The notes under the pieces: generated by a model
Told to the model about the DNA's origin: nothing
Database searches by the model: none
What the model saw: only the letters and a program-made list of their open reading frames with translations
Translations under genes and position numbers: made by a program
Shown: piece by piece, positions 55,709-64,000 of the stretch
Layout of the letters: the number at the start of each line of letters is the position of its first letter
Numbering within the stretch: position 1 is the first letter of the stretch
Origin: Nitrosotalea sp.
GTDB lineage: Archaea > Thermoproteota > Nitrososphaeria > Nitrososphaerales > Nitrosopumilaceae
Direction: 5' to 3'
DNA length: 64,000 bases
Assembly (NCBI GenBank): GCA_023251795.1
Contig: JAHEYD010000005.1
Location: forward strand, 1-64,000

Positions 55709-56958
55709 GAGTATTGCTTGTTGTTAAAAGTAAATTTATGGAATCGTTAGGCGTTATGTATCTTAGTGCGGTAGTTAAAAAAAGTGGAAATGAGTGTAGG
55801 ATAATTTCCCTGAGTGAGGCATATAAAACTTGCTCTGATACCTCTTGGTCTCCAGATGTTATTGGATTCAGTATAATGACAGGAGATTTGGATAAATTTA
55901 AAGATCTCCATAATGAATTAACTCATTTAAAATATCTATATGAATTTCGTGATCCTCCTAAATTTATCGTTGGCGGACCAGACCCCTCTTTTTTCCCGGA
56001 TGGATATTCTTGGACTGATGAAATTGTAAGGGGTGAGGGAGAGAATTGGATAAACCAATTCTTAACAAAAAATAATGTTGCAACCTATAATAATATTGAT
56101 GATATTCCCTGGCCTTCAAGGGATGACTTTCCTAACATGAAGGTAAGGGATTTTATTACCTCTCGCGGATGCCCGTATAATACCTGTCATTATTGTTATA
56201 ATGAGAAATGGATGAAATTATTTCCAGAATACGAAAAGGTAAGAATAAGAGATTCTAAAGATGTTGTTGCTGAAATTAAATTTGTCCATCCGGAGTATGT
56301 TTATTTTCAAGACAGTGTGTTTGGAATAAATATGGATTGGATGAAAGAATTTGCGGAAGAATATCCGCAGATACCATATCAATGTCATCTACGGCCGGAA
56401 ATGGTTACAGAAGAAAGAGTAAAATTACTAAAAAAATCAAATTGCGTTGCCGTCCGCATGGCATTAGAATCGGCCAGCGATAGATTAAGAGAAATGGTGG
56501 GAAGGAAAATGAGTTTAAACACGGTTTGTGCAGCCGCTGAACTTCTTAAAAAAGAAGGCATACAAATAATGCTTCAAAACATTTTATCTTTACCGGAATC
56601 AACCATTGAAGATGATTTGGAAACATTAGAATTTAATATTAAATGTAAACCGGATTATTCATGGAGTTCTATTTATGTTCCTTACCCGGGAACTAAATTG
56701 GGTGACTGGTGTAAAGAAAAAGGATATTATAAAGGAAATTATGAAAATATAACAGATAGTTTTTTTGACAAATCTGTATTGGAGTTTTCAGAAAAGCATA
56801 AAGAACAAGTTTATTGTCTCCAGAAAATATTTGCATTTTGCGTAGAAATGAAAATGATGCCTGACCTGAAAGATTTAACAGTAGAAAATCTTCCAAAACT
56901 TATACACAAGGTAATGAGAAAAGTAGGAGATAATAGATTATATGCCGGGTTACTGTGA
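55705..56958 (+). CDS. B12-type radical SAM protein with CX4CX2C cluster
   Basis: 417 aa. The N-terminal 140 residues have the strand-helix pattern of a cobalamin-binding-like domain (RVLLVVKSKFMESLGVMYLS; PDVIGFSIMTGD; PKFIVGGPDPSFFPDG; GEGENWINQFL). The SAM cluster reads SRGCPYNTCHYC (Cys about 156, 161, 164), i.e. CX4CX2C instead of the usual CX3CX2C. The later part has YVYFQDSVFGINMDWMKEFA and RMALESASDRLREMVGRKM, typical of the B12 radical SAM barrel. Enzymes of this type methylate or rearrange unreactive carbons; the substrate here is unknown. Confidence 0.82.
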   Translation: MRVLLVVKSKFMESLGVMYLSAVVKKSGNECRIISLSEAYKTCSDTSWSPDVIGFSIMTGDLDKFKDLHNELTHLKYLYEFRDPPKFIVGGPDPSFFPDGYSWTDEIVRGEGENWINQFLTKNNVATYNNIDDIPWPSRDDFPNMKVRDFITSRGCPYNTCHYCYNEKWMKLFPEYEKVRIRDSKDVVAEIKFVHPEYVYFQDSVFGINMDWMKEFAEEYPQIPYQCHLRPEMVTEERVKLLKKSNCVAVRMALESASDRLREMVGRKMSLNTVCAAAELLKKEGIQIMLQNILSLPESTIEDDLETLEFNIKCKPDYSWSSIYVPYPGTKLGDWCKEKGYYKGNYENITDSFFDKSVLEFSEKHKEQVYCLQKIFAFCVEMKMMPDLKDLTVENLPKLIHKVMRKVGDNRLYAGLL

Positions 56959-57349
56959 ACCACCTCCACCTATCAAAGAATTTGGTTTTGTAAATATGTG
57001 TTGTCCACGCTGCGGCTCCAGGATGATTTTTGCCGGTACCTGTATCAAGTGCGGAGAATTGTTACTTCAACAGGCTCCCCCCTATGCAACGAGGTCATGC
57101 GATTATGCGCATAAAAACAAATCCTATTCCGCGTCTCAGGAAAAATACAGGCTGAAGCCCTGCCGCAATTGTGGCCGGGTGAAGTGGAATGTGGGCGACC
57201 ACCTTTGCGGTGCCTGCAAAGCTCAGGTTTACAATCCGGCAAAGGGAATCAAAATTAACAGGGGGACGAAAGAGTATGAACTCGCGTTAATTTCGTACCG
57301 GCGGAAGAAGTGGCCCGAAAAATTCGGCAACGGGGACAATGAACGCTAA
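56942..57349 (+). CDS. Multi-zinc-ribbon protein, 135 aa
   Basis: CCPRCGSRMIFAGTCIKCGE (CxxC...CxxC), then CDYAHKN and CRNCGRVKWNVGDHLCGACK, another zinc ribbon. The ATG lies 17 nt inside the radical SAM gene. Possibly nucleic-acid-binding. Confidence 0.7.
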   Translation: MPGYCEPPPPIKEFGFVNMCCPRCGSRMIFAGTCIKCGELLLQQAPPYATRSCDYAHKNKSYSASQEKYRLKPCRNCGRVKWNVGDHLCGACKAQVYNPAKGIKINRGTKEYELALISYRRKKWPEKFGNGDNER

Positions 57350-57400
57350 GGAAATAAAAGAAATTTTATCATCATCAATAATTTAAGGAGATAGAGTATT

Positions 57401-57628
57401 ATGAGTATATTATCTGAACATATCGCGGATAGATGTGTGTTTTTCATTGGCGCAACAAAAAACAAAAAATGCAAGGCAGGAGTTAGTTATCCCAGAAACA
57501 ACCGGGTTTTCCCTTGCCTCAAATCAAACAAGATTTACTGCAAAAAGCAGAGATTCCCGACGGACGAAGAAATTAAAAAAGAAATAGCAGACTGTGAATT
57601 GTACGTGGATCACATGAGGGAAAAGTAA
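57401..57628 (+). CDS. Small Cys-containing protein, 75 aa
   Basis: MSILSEHIADRCVFFIGATK, KCKAGVSYPRNNRVFPCLKS, IYCKKQRFPTDEEI; AAGGAGATAGAG site. Function unknown. Confidence 0.62.
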   Translation: MSILSEHIADRCVFFIGATKNKKCKAGVSYPRNNRVFPCLKSNKIYCKKQRFPTDEEIKKEIADCELYVDHMREK

Positions 57629-57640
57629 AGGAAATATATT

Positions 57641-57817
57641 ATGAAAGATGAATTTAACACCGACCAGAAACTACTGATATGGCTCACAAACTTACTGGGA
57701 ATCGGCCTGTTTCTCTGGGCAATTATTTTTATAGCCGTTTACGGCCTGTTTCCCTGGGCAATTATTTTTCTAGCCGTCTACGGAGCTATTAAATTAATCG
57801 ACAGGCTTTGTAAATGA
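57641..57817 (+). CDS. 58-aa membrane protein with duplicated span
   Basis: ATG 57641 after AAAGGAAATATATT. MKDEFNTDQKLLIWLTNLLG, then two nearly identical spans GLFLWAIIFIAVY and GLFPWAIIFLAVY, a 39-bp tandem duplication in DNA. Two-span membrane protein; last of the rightward group and convergent with the giant virion gene. Confidence 0.62.
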   Translation: MKDEFNTDQKLLIWLTNLLGIGLFLWAIIFIAVYGLFPWAIIFLAVYGAIKLIDRLCK

Positions 57818-57839
57818 AGATGGTGGATTAGACTGATAG

Positions 57840-60800
57840 TTACTTTTCAATTTTTTCCACCATATCATTTAATCGTTTCATTTGAAGCGTTATTAATTTA
57901 TCATAAGTCTTTTTTGCGTCAGGAGTTTTGGCCAATTCTTTACGTTTTTTAAGTTTACTTATATTATTTTCAATCGTATTAGCCATTCTCCAAAGTTTTG
58001 CTTCTGGATTGTCTTTTATATATTCTCCAATTGGTTCTCTATCTTTTATCCGACCTTTAATGTTTGCTTCATGGATATTGAGTTTCTTCAGATTAGAATA
58101 ATACTTACTGGATTCGTTGGCCTGACCTTCGGCAGTTCCATAAAACCTTCCGGTCAAAGGCAATTTGTAGGCAGGTAATTCTTCGCCTGTATATAATGAC
58201 TCAAACATCATAGAAGTTTTGGCAATCTCTCTGCCCAGCCCGCCGGTAATTTGTCCACCTAAATAATCTATCTGGTCGGGAGTGGGAGAGAACAATCCGG
58301 GTGTATACTTATCCCCACCAGTTAGGATATTAAATGCCCATGCAAGACCACGGCCAAAGACCGTTGCGGAATCTTTAACTCTGCTGGTACCCGGAGTCGG
58401 ATTAAGGGCGTTAAAGTCCTCTTTATAAATCGGTTTGCCGGTCCAGTCCTTGTTCTCGGCTAAAGCTGCAAACGGATCTAAGAAGGTAGGAGCTACGGTC
58501 TGCATGGACCATCCTGAAGATCCCATTGGATTGAAAGCTTCAAAAATAGTTCCTGCGAGGTTGGACATTTTAATCCCTGCGTTTTTACCGCCGCCAAGAG
58601 TTATTTCCGCCAGGATACGTCCGACATTCGGGATAACGTTAAAACCTAACGGCATGGGGAAAGTGAGGTATTTTTTACCACCAATCGGAATGACGATATT
58701 CCGTTCCTTGACGAATTCAGGAGGTTCTTCATCTTTAAATCCCGCTGCGGCCAACATCATGGCTTGGGTTGCTCCGAGGATTATTCCACCGGCAATGATT
58801 TTCTTTCCCATGGGTCCCCTGAGTGTTTCATACATACGGACAGCGCCTTGGACTGAGGCATTGAAGAAAGCGTAAAGAGCGCCAGCCTGACCGGCAATTT
58901 GACCCTTTTTGTTGAAGTTTACAGTGAGGTTTTTGGCCATAACAGCAGCTTGTTCTCTGGTCATTAAAGGATGGCCATGAGCATCCTTGCTTTCCAGGCC
59001 AACTTTGTATGCTGATAATCTTACCGCATTTTCCATCGTGGTATTATAATCAGATAATAGTCTGGCAATTTTATTTAAAAATCTCTTTGGTTTACCAGAC
59101 TGAAATGACTTTAATTCCTTTTCTATCTCTTTTGCCCTGTCTTCACTGGTAATCCAAAGGTTACGATACCCGACTTGACCACCCTCTAACTGATATTCCT
59201 CGAATAATTTTGCTTCAGTGGATGACCTATCCCCTTTGAGAGCGCTATAAATTCCTTTTATCGCGGGAAAAGCGCCTTGGAGAACTTCCTTTTGTTTACC
59301 GGCAATAGGGGTAGTTGAAAGATTAAATGCCGCAGTGCCCATATCCCTAAAGAAATTTGTTATTCCAAATACAGGGTTATATTGAGTGTTAATGGAAGCT
59401 ACATAACGGGTTATTTTAGATAGGACTCCCATAACTTCACCCACTGTATCCATATCCATGTTTTTAAGAGCTTTTACCATGCGCATGGCGCGATCATCTT
59501 TAGAGTTGAACTCCAAAGCAATATGTTCAATTTTCCCGGTTTCCTTATTGAGAATTCTGGCGATGATAACATTCCCGGCAGTTTCTACTTTTTGTCCGCG
59601 AGGGACATAAGTTTTCATATCCGGTATTTTGTAGGAAGTCCAAAACTTCTCATTGGGGAATTCCTTTTCTAAAAATACTAATGCCTGGTCAATTCTATTC
59701 TTTTCGCCTTTGGTCAAATAACGCTCTCTCTGCATAGAGATATTAGACAGGATATTGACAACCTTTCTTTCTGAACCTTTACGCATCTGGCTGGCTTTTC
59801 CGTATACTGAAAATCCACGACCGGTTCCGGGACGTTCTTCAATATCTTCACGGAAAAGAGGAACGTAATGTTTGTATTTATTGAACCATTTATCGATGGT
59901 ATCTTGAGACTCAACACCATAATCTACTAATAACTGGGCATTCTTGTGAGTTATTTTATCTACCATCAAGGCGATTTTCTCGTACTGTTGTCTGGTTGCG
60001 GGATTGAGGGAATTAAGATAATCGTTGGCATCTCTGGAAGACATTCCCGACCCGCCATCCTGATACCCAATAACTTCATCCGCATCGTTTATTATTCTGC
60101 CGGATTCATCAATAGTTGCTTCGGACAGTTCTTTATATTCTGATTTGGAAAGGATATGGCCATTTTCGTTTGTGTACTTGCCTTTATCTTTACCATTGGT
60201 TATTTCTGTAAATCCTTTGATGTCAGTTAGCGAACGAATATAATTATTGGCTTCTTCAGCATGACGGGCATGTAAATAATCTTCAATTTGCCCGGTTGTA
60301 ATTCCGGTATTATCCATAGCCTCAATGACCGGACGGAATTCTTTGGTTGCATAGTCACTGACACGTTTACTGAGTCTGCTGGAGAATAATTGTTCCTTCT
60401 GGCTGGGATTGAGAGTATCACTGACTAATTTCCCGATTGATTTAGCGAATGTATCAATAGACTTTTGTGTGTCTCGCAGGTCGATTTGTCTATCAGCAAT
60501 GGAATACATAAAGGAATCCCATAGAGTTTTTTGCGGCGCTTCCCATGTGCTGTTGGATTGAGAAATGCCTGCCGGAGGTATGGAATTGGTGGATGTTTGC
60601 TTAAACCAGGAGGATAAGGAATCGGGAATGTAGGAAGAGATGTAATCAAGCGGGCGGATGAAATACTGTTCAGCCTGCCTTTCTTCTTGAGAACCTGCGC
60701 CGGTTTCCGCTATTTTTTGCAGTTCCGCTTCTTCCCTCCATACGTCGGCGGCATCTCGCATTCTCTTTTCGATAAAATCTTTTCTTCCGGCAGGGGATAA

Positions 60801-63800
60801 AGTTTGGCCGAGGTATCTGTGGAGATATTTTTGGTATAGTTCCGTCGCTTCCTGATCTGTTCTAATGGTATTAGTTTCATAATAATATGGGTTGTATCCT
60901 TTATAAGTTAAGGGCTTCATAAACAAGCCCTCGGTTCCGGTTGTTTCCTGGCCTTTAAGCATCACCCAGCTTACAAACGGGTCAAGTTTATTTTTATAAA
61001 GTTCATCGGCCTCCTCCCTTGTGATAGGGACATAGCCTTCCTTGATGAAATCCCTTACATCTCCTTCCCAATATTCTTTTGGCAATGCCTTCAGTTCGGC
61101 GTTAATATCCCGGTCTTCCCACCAACGATTGCCGGAATCATCTTTTGCTTTTTCAGGTTGTCCTTCTTTGATAGAAAACTTATTTTTCTTTTCCTGTTCG
61201 TAAAGGTCGTTTAAACCTTTTTCTATCCCGCCCTCTATGTCAAGGCGCGTTTCTTTCTGGGCGTTGGTTTCTTTATTGTAGATTTCCCCGGATATAACAT
61301 CTCTCTGAATTCCTCTGACGGTTCTGATACCGAAAGCGTTGACCAGCTTATCAATGAAATCTTGTATCTTATTGATGATACGGCTGAGACCTTTTGGTTC
61401 TTTTTGTAACGATTGTGCAAGGAACTCCGCTCGGTCCTCGGTGCCGCCTATATCATTTTTGTTTTGAGTTTTAAATTTTCCTTCTTTAACAAGGCTCTGA
61501 ATATACCATTTTAAAAGGTGGACTTCATTGTTATTAATAACGCCTAAATCTTCCATGAAATGAACGCTCTCGTGTGAAAGTGTCCATTTGTCCGCTGCGG
61601 TTTTAGCCAGCTCAATTTTCCCGGATGTATATTTCCCGGCAATAACTTCATTTTCTGAAAGACCGGCCTTGCTGTACCCGATATTCAAAGCGAATTTATC
61701 CGGGGTAATCTGGTCGACGGATTTAACAACAAGATCGGGAAGGCCTTCTTTGTGGAGTAAGAAATTATCGCCTATCTGAGAAACTTCGTGTTGTTTAAAA
61801 ACATTCTGAACGTCGGCAAGAGTGGGTATGGCATAGGTTTCTTTCGTTCCCTTTGAAAACATCGGTTGCCCGGACATAACTGATTCGCGCATAGAGTCGG
61901 TAATGCCGATAGAGTGAACGGTTGTTGTTGCCGATATATTCCCAGCATCAATTTGCGTTTCTCCAACCTTAGCCCCCCATTTTTTAGCATACTTACTTAG
62001 GTATGAAGGGATGATTAAATCATAAAACCCCTTCATTCCTTCGCCACCTACTTTGAGGTCGAGGCCTTCTAAAATGCCTTCTTCTTCTACACTCTCGGTT
62101 ATTTTTTTCGTTAAATCCTTACCGATAAAATCTTCTATTCCACTTGCGGATAGTTTTCTCTTTGTTACATTTTGTCCCGTCTTGGTTATGGCGGACACGT
62201 CATAAGTATTGTCCCAATTTTTACCCCAATCAATTTTTTCTATCTGTTTACTTAAATCATATCTTTCCGCCTGAACGGAACCCGGAGTCCACGCTAATTT
62301 TTCATAGCCGTTTTCGGATGCGTATCTTAACATTCTCTTCATGACCAGTTCCGGCCATGTCTTTGAGAAGGGGGCGGGGGGAACCATGGCACCAGTTTTA
62401 TTTGCTAAATCATTGAGCCGATAATATTCTGCTTTTTCTTCTGGCGTTGAAAGTTTATCCAACACCTTGGCCATATCTGTAGTTTTGTATTTTTTATATA
62501 GAGTATCTAAATAATCTTGTGTTGTCTTGGCTGCTTCTTCAAAATTACCGGCATACCCTTTCTTCCGGCCCTCCTGGTGCCAATCGCTCTGAACTTCTTC
62601 CAAAAATAAAACCTTATTGCCCTCTACGTCAGTGCGGTCATTCATTCGGACGTGAGCGAGGACGTTGGGTTCGTCCCAATGGGGGGATGCATAATTGCCT
62701 TTGATTTTTTCAACTGTTTTTTTATTGATAGTTGATTTAGCTTGTTCTTTTATTTGGTCTATTGAATAAGGAGTTTCTTTCTCATCTGTAATAAAGGCTC
62801 CACTTACCTGCTTGCCACCAGAAAACCAAGCCCACAATCCTTTTTTGTTTTGCTTCCATTCAAGGTTGTCTTCAGGTGTGCTTTTCTCCGGTAGCGTCAG
62901 CAACAACTCTTTATAATTTTCTCCGCCTGGAAGTTGCCATTGTGCAAATTTGGTTTCATTATTATTGCCCTTCGTTATCTCTTTAATCTCCACCTGATTT
63001 TGTTTGAGGTAATCAACAACATTCTGTTTGCTGATCTTCCCAGTCTGTCCCGCAAGCCACTCATTAAGTCCAGACCATTTTAATTCATCGGCTTTAAATT
63101 CTCCTTTGTTCGCCCAGGTGTTAATCATCGTGCGGAATTGTTCAGAAGTTCCAGCATTCGGAAGTTTTGATTCGGCAACTTTTAATAATTGAGAAAAGAA
63201 GACCGGTTGTTTTTTAATAGAATATTGCTTTTTGGAATATCCCCTAAACTTCATCAACTCCGCTGTTTCTTTATCTATTAATTTCCCCAGTTCTGGTTCA
63301 ACTTCGACAATATCAACAATGTCTTTTATTTTATTTTTTGCTTCCCTTGTAAGTAACCCGGCTTTCAAAAGGTCATCATCTGTCCTTCCGGTTAAATAAT
63401 CGATGTTTATTCTTGCTGTAAGTTTATTGGTTTTTAAGTAATCAATATTCGCAAGTAAATCAGTTTTTAAATTATTGTATAATTCTTCTTCTTGGGATTT
63501 GGGTTTTTCTTCATTTTTCCCGAACATATCCGCATTCTTCGGTGTAGCTTGCTCCGGCAGTTTTTTGCTTATTTCTGTTTCAGGATTGGCAAGATTGAAA
63601 GTTTCCGCCGCACTGGCTCCGGGAATAGTGACCTGTTTCCCGGCTTTGGTGGTTTCGGTGCGCGGCTCTTCTGCCTTTGACATTTCGTTGAGAAAATTGT
63701 TTACTTCTTCTCTGGCGGCATTGGCTTGTTCTCCGGTAAGATTCCCTTCATCCTCAAGTGAGCTAAGAAGGCCGGTTTCAATATCTTCACTATTCGCTTC

Positions 63801-64000
63801 AATTTCTCCGGCGGTAATTTGTTCGTCCTGGAGTTGTTGTCTTGCTTCATTTATTGCCTCCCTGGCTTTTTCAAATTGGTTTACTAACCCGGCATAAGTC
63901 TTGCCACTTTCATGGTCGGCTATTTTATTAACTTCTTCCCAAACTCCCTGTTGACCGGGAGTAAGTTTATCACCTTTCAACCCTTTATTAATGATGTTGA
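57840..64000 (-). CDS. Giant polyvalent virion protein (LPD-type), partial at right edge
   Basis: At least 2050 codons; the frame stays open to base 64000, so the start is outside. Visible parts in order: helical N-terminus; a domain with PHWDEPNVLAHVRMNDRTDV and LFLEEVQSDWHQEGRKKGY, recurrent in phage polyvalent proteins; a zincin-like segment WTLSHESVHFMEDLG (HExxH, near 61570); a long helical region; a C-terminal part with ITRYVASINTQYNPVFGITN FFRDMGTAAFN and a membrane-like segment GKKIIAGGIILGATQAMMLAAAG, which matches large polyvalent-protein-associated domains (LPD38-like). Such proteins are thought to be carried in the virion and injected with DNA. A protease role for HESVH is inferred. 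Confidence 0.82.
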   Translation of the reverse strand, partial: NIINKGLKGDKLTPGQQGVWEEVNKIADHESGKTYAGLVNQFEKAREAINEARQQLQDEQITAGEIEANSEDIETGLLSSLEDEGNLTGEQANAAREEVNNFLNEMSKAEEPRTETTKAGKQVTIPGASAAETFNLANPETEISKKLPEQATPKNADMFGKNEEKPKSQEEELYNNLKTDLLANIDYLKTNKLTARINIDYLTGRTDDDLLKAGLLTREAKNKIKDIVDIVEVEPELGKLIDKETAELMKFRGYSKKQYSIKKQPVFFSQLLKVAESKLPNAGTSEQFRTMINTWANKGEFKADELKWSGLNEWLAGQTGKISKQNVVDYLKQNQVEIKEITKGNNNETKFAQWQLPGGENYKELLLTLPEKSTPEDNLEWKQNKKGLWAWFSGGKQVSGAFITDEKETPYSIDQIKEQAKSTINKKTVEKIKGNYASPHWDEPNVLAHVRMNDRTDVEGNKVLFLEEVQSDWHQEGRKKGYAGNFEEAAKTTQDYLDTLYKKYKTTDMAKVLDKLSTPEEKAEYYRLNDLANKTGAMVPPAPFSKTWPELVMKRMLRYASENGYEKLAWTPGSVQAERYDLSKQIEKIDWGKNWDNTYDVSAITKTGQNVTKRKLSASGIEDFIGKDLTKKITESVEEEGILEGLDLKVGGEGMKGFYDLIIPSYLSKYAKKWGAKVGETQIDAGNISATTTVHSIGITDSMRESVMSGQPMFSKGTKETYAIPTLADVQNVFKQHEVSQIGDNFLLHKEGLPDLVVKSVDQITPDKFALNIGYSKAGLSENEVIAGKYTSGKIELAKTAADKWTLSHESVHFMEDLGVINNNEVHLLKWYIQSLVKEGKFKTQNKNDIGGTEDRAEFLAQSLQKEPKGLSRIINKIQDFIDKLVNAFGIRTVRGIQRDVISGEIYNKETNAQKETRLDIEGGIEKGLNDLYEQEKKNKFSIKEGQPEKAKDDSGNRWWEDRDINAELKALPKEYWEGDVRDFIKEGYVPITREEADELYKNKLDPFVSWVMLKGQETTGTEGLFMKPLTYKGYNPYYYETNTIRTDQEATELYQKYLHRYLGQTLSPAGRKDFIEKRMRDAADVWREEAELQKIAETGAGSQEERQAEQYFIRPLDYISSYIPDSLSSWFKQTSTNSIPPAGISQSNSTWEAPQKTLWDSFMYSIADRQIDLRDTQKSIDTFAKSIGKLVSDTLNPSQKEQLFSSRLSKRVSDYATKEFRPVIEAMDNTGITTGQIEDYLHARHAEEANNYIRSLTDIKGFTEITNGKDKGKYTNENGHILSKSEYKELSEATIDESGRIINDADEVIGYQDGGSGMSSRDANDYLNSLNPATRQQYEKIALMVDKITHKNAQLLVDYGVESQDTIDKWFNKYKHYVPLFREDIEERPGTGRGFSVYGKASQMRKGSERKVVNILSNISMQRERYLTKGEKNRIDQALVFLEKEFPNEKFWTSYKIPDMKTYVPRGQKVETAGNVIIARILNKETGKIEHIALEFNSKDDRAMRMVKALKNMDMDTVGEVMGVLSKITRYVASINTQYNPVFGITNFFRDMGTAAFNLSTTPIAGKQKEVLQGAFPAIKGIYSALKGDRSSTEAKLFEEYQLEGGQVGYRNLWITSEDRAKEIEKELKSFQSGKPKRFLNKIARLLSDYNTTMENAVRLSAYKVGLESKDAHGHPLMTREQAAVMAKNLTVNFNKKGQIAGQAGALYAFFNASVQGAVRMYETLRGPMGKKIIAGGIILGATQAMMLAAAGFKDEEPPEFVKERNIVIPIGGKKYLTFPMPLGFNVIPNVGRILAEITLGGGKNAGIKMSNLAGTIFEAFNPMGSSGWSMQTVAPTFLDPFAALAENKDWTGKPIYKEDFNALNPTPGTSRVKDSATVFGRGLAWAFNILTGGDKYTPGLFSPTPDQIDYLGGQITGGLGREIAKTSMMFESLYTGEELPAYKLPLTGRFYGTAEGQANESSKYYSNLKKLNIHEANIKGRIKDREPIGEYIKDNPEAKLWRMANTIENNISKLKKRKELAKTPDAKKTYDKLITLQMKRLNDMVEKIEK

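Noticed and set aside
1-64000. Diversity-generating retroelement or prophage integration module
   Set aside because: No reverse transcriptase, template/variable repeat pair, integrase or attachment site is seen in the window.

Overview
The window is one continuous stretch of a double-stranded DNA tailed phage (metagenomic type, host unknown). The packaging and head genes are podovirus-like: a large terminase, a portal of about 780 aa, a scaffold and a major capsid protein whose sequence matches the N4 gp56 family. There are no rRNA or tRNA genes and no integrase, so a virulent phage is likely but not proven. Ribosome binding sites are strong (AGGAGG type), many genes overlap by 4 nt, and TAG is used as an ordinary stop, so the standard bacterial code applies.

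Layout. (1) 1-30.5 kb, minus strand, read from right to left: HNH endonuclease, putative small terminase, FkbM methyltransferase, large terminase, portal, scaffold, capsid, head-tail adaptor, many small virion proteins with Gly-Thr-rich inserts, a collagen-like protein, a BppU-like protein, a carbohydrate-binding protein, a probable lysis pair (DUF5675 and holin-like), a three-part glycosyltransferase, a tail beta-propeller, a Kelch/transglutaminase tail protein and a coiled-coil protein cut by the left edge. (2) 30.5-31.9 kb: non-coding, full of iterated palindromes and DnaA-box-like words; the best candidate replication origin. (3) 31.9-35.9 kb, plus strand: a cassette of very small genes, several preceded by a repeated GC-rich leader. 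(4) 36.5-54.5 kb, minus strand: early/replication genes (DinG-type helicase, ERCC4 nuclease, PP-loop protein, radical SAM protein, SbcC-like ATPase, Sak4-like ATPase, PD-(D/E)XK Fe-S nuclease, sigma-like protein, XRE regulator) mixed with many small zinc-ribbon proteins. (5) 54.5 kb: a divergent control region. (6) 54.6-57.8 kb, plus strand: small genes plus a second radical SAM protein. (7) 57.8 kb to the right edge, minus strand: a giant polyvalent virion protein, cut by the edge.

The most remarkable content is the load of selfish elements in the packaging and head genes. The terminase gene carries three inteins, each at a conserved active-site motif. The third has a complete HNH endonuclease gene, with its own ribosome binding site, running in a different frame inside its linker while the intein frame stays open across it. 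The capsid gene is split by a 948-nt group I intron; splice sites and guide pairing can be read directly, and a LAGLIDADG endonuclease ORF overlaps both halves of P7. Other unusual structures are the GC-rich leaders, a 230-bp tract of A-tracts phased at about 11 bp, a GC-rich 109-bp inverted repeat at 46.65 kb, and an amber codon in a tandem-repeat gene.
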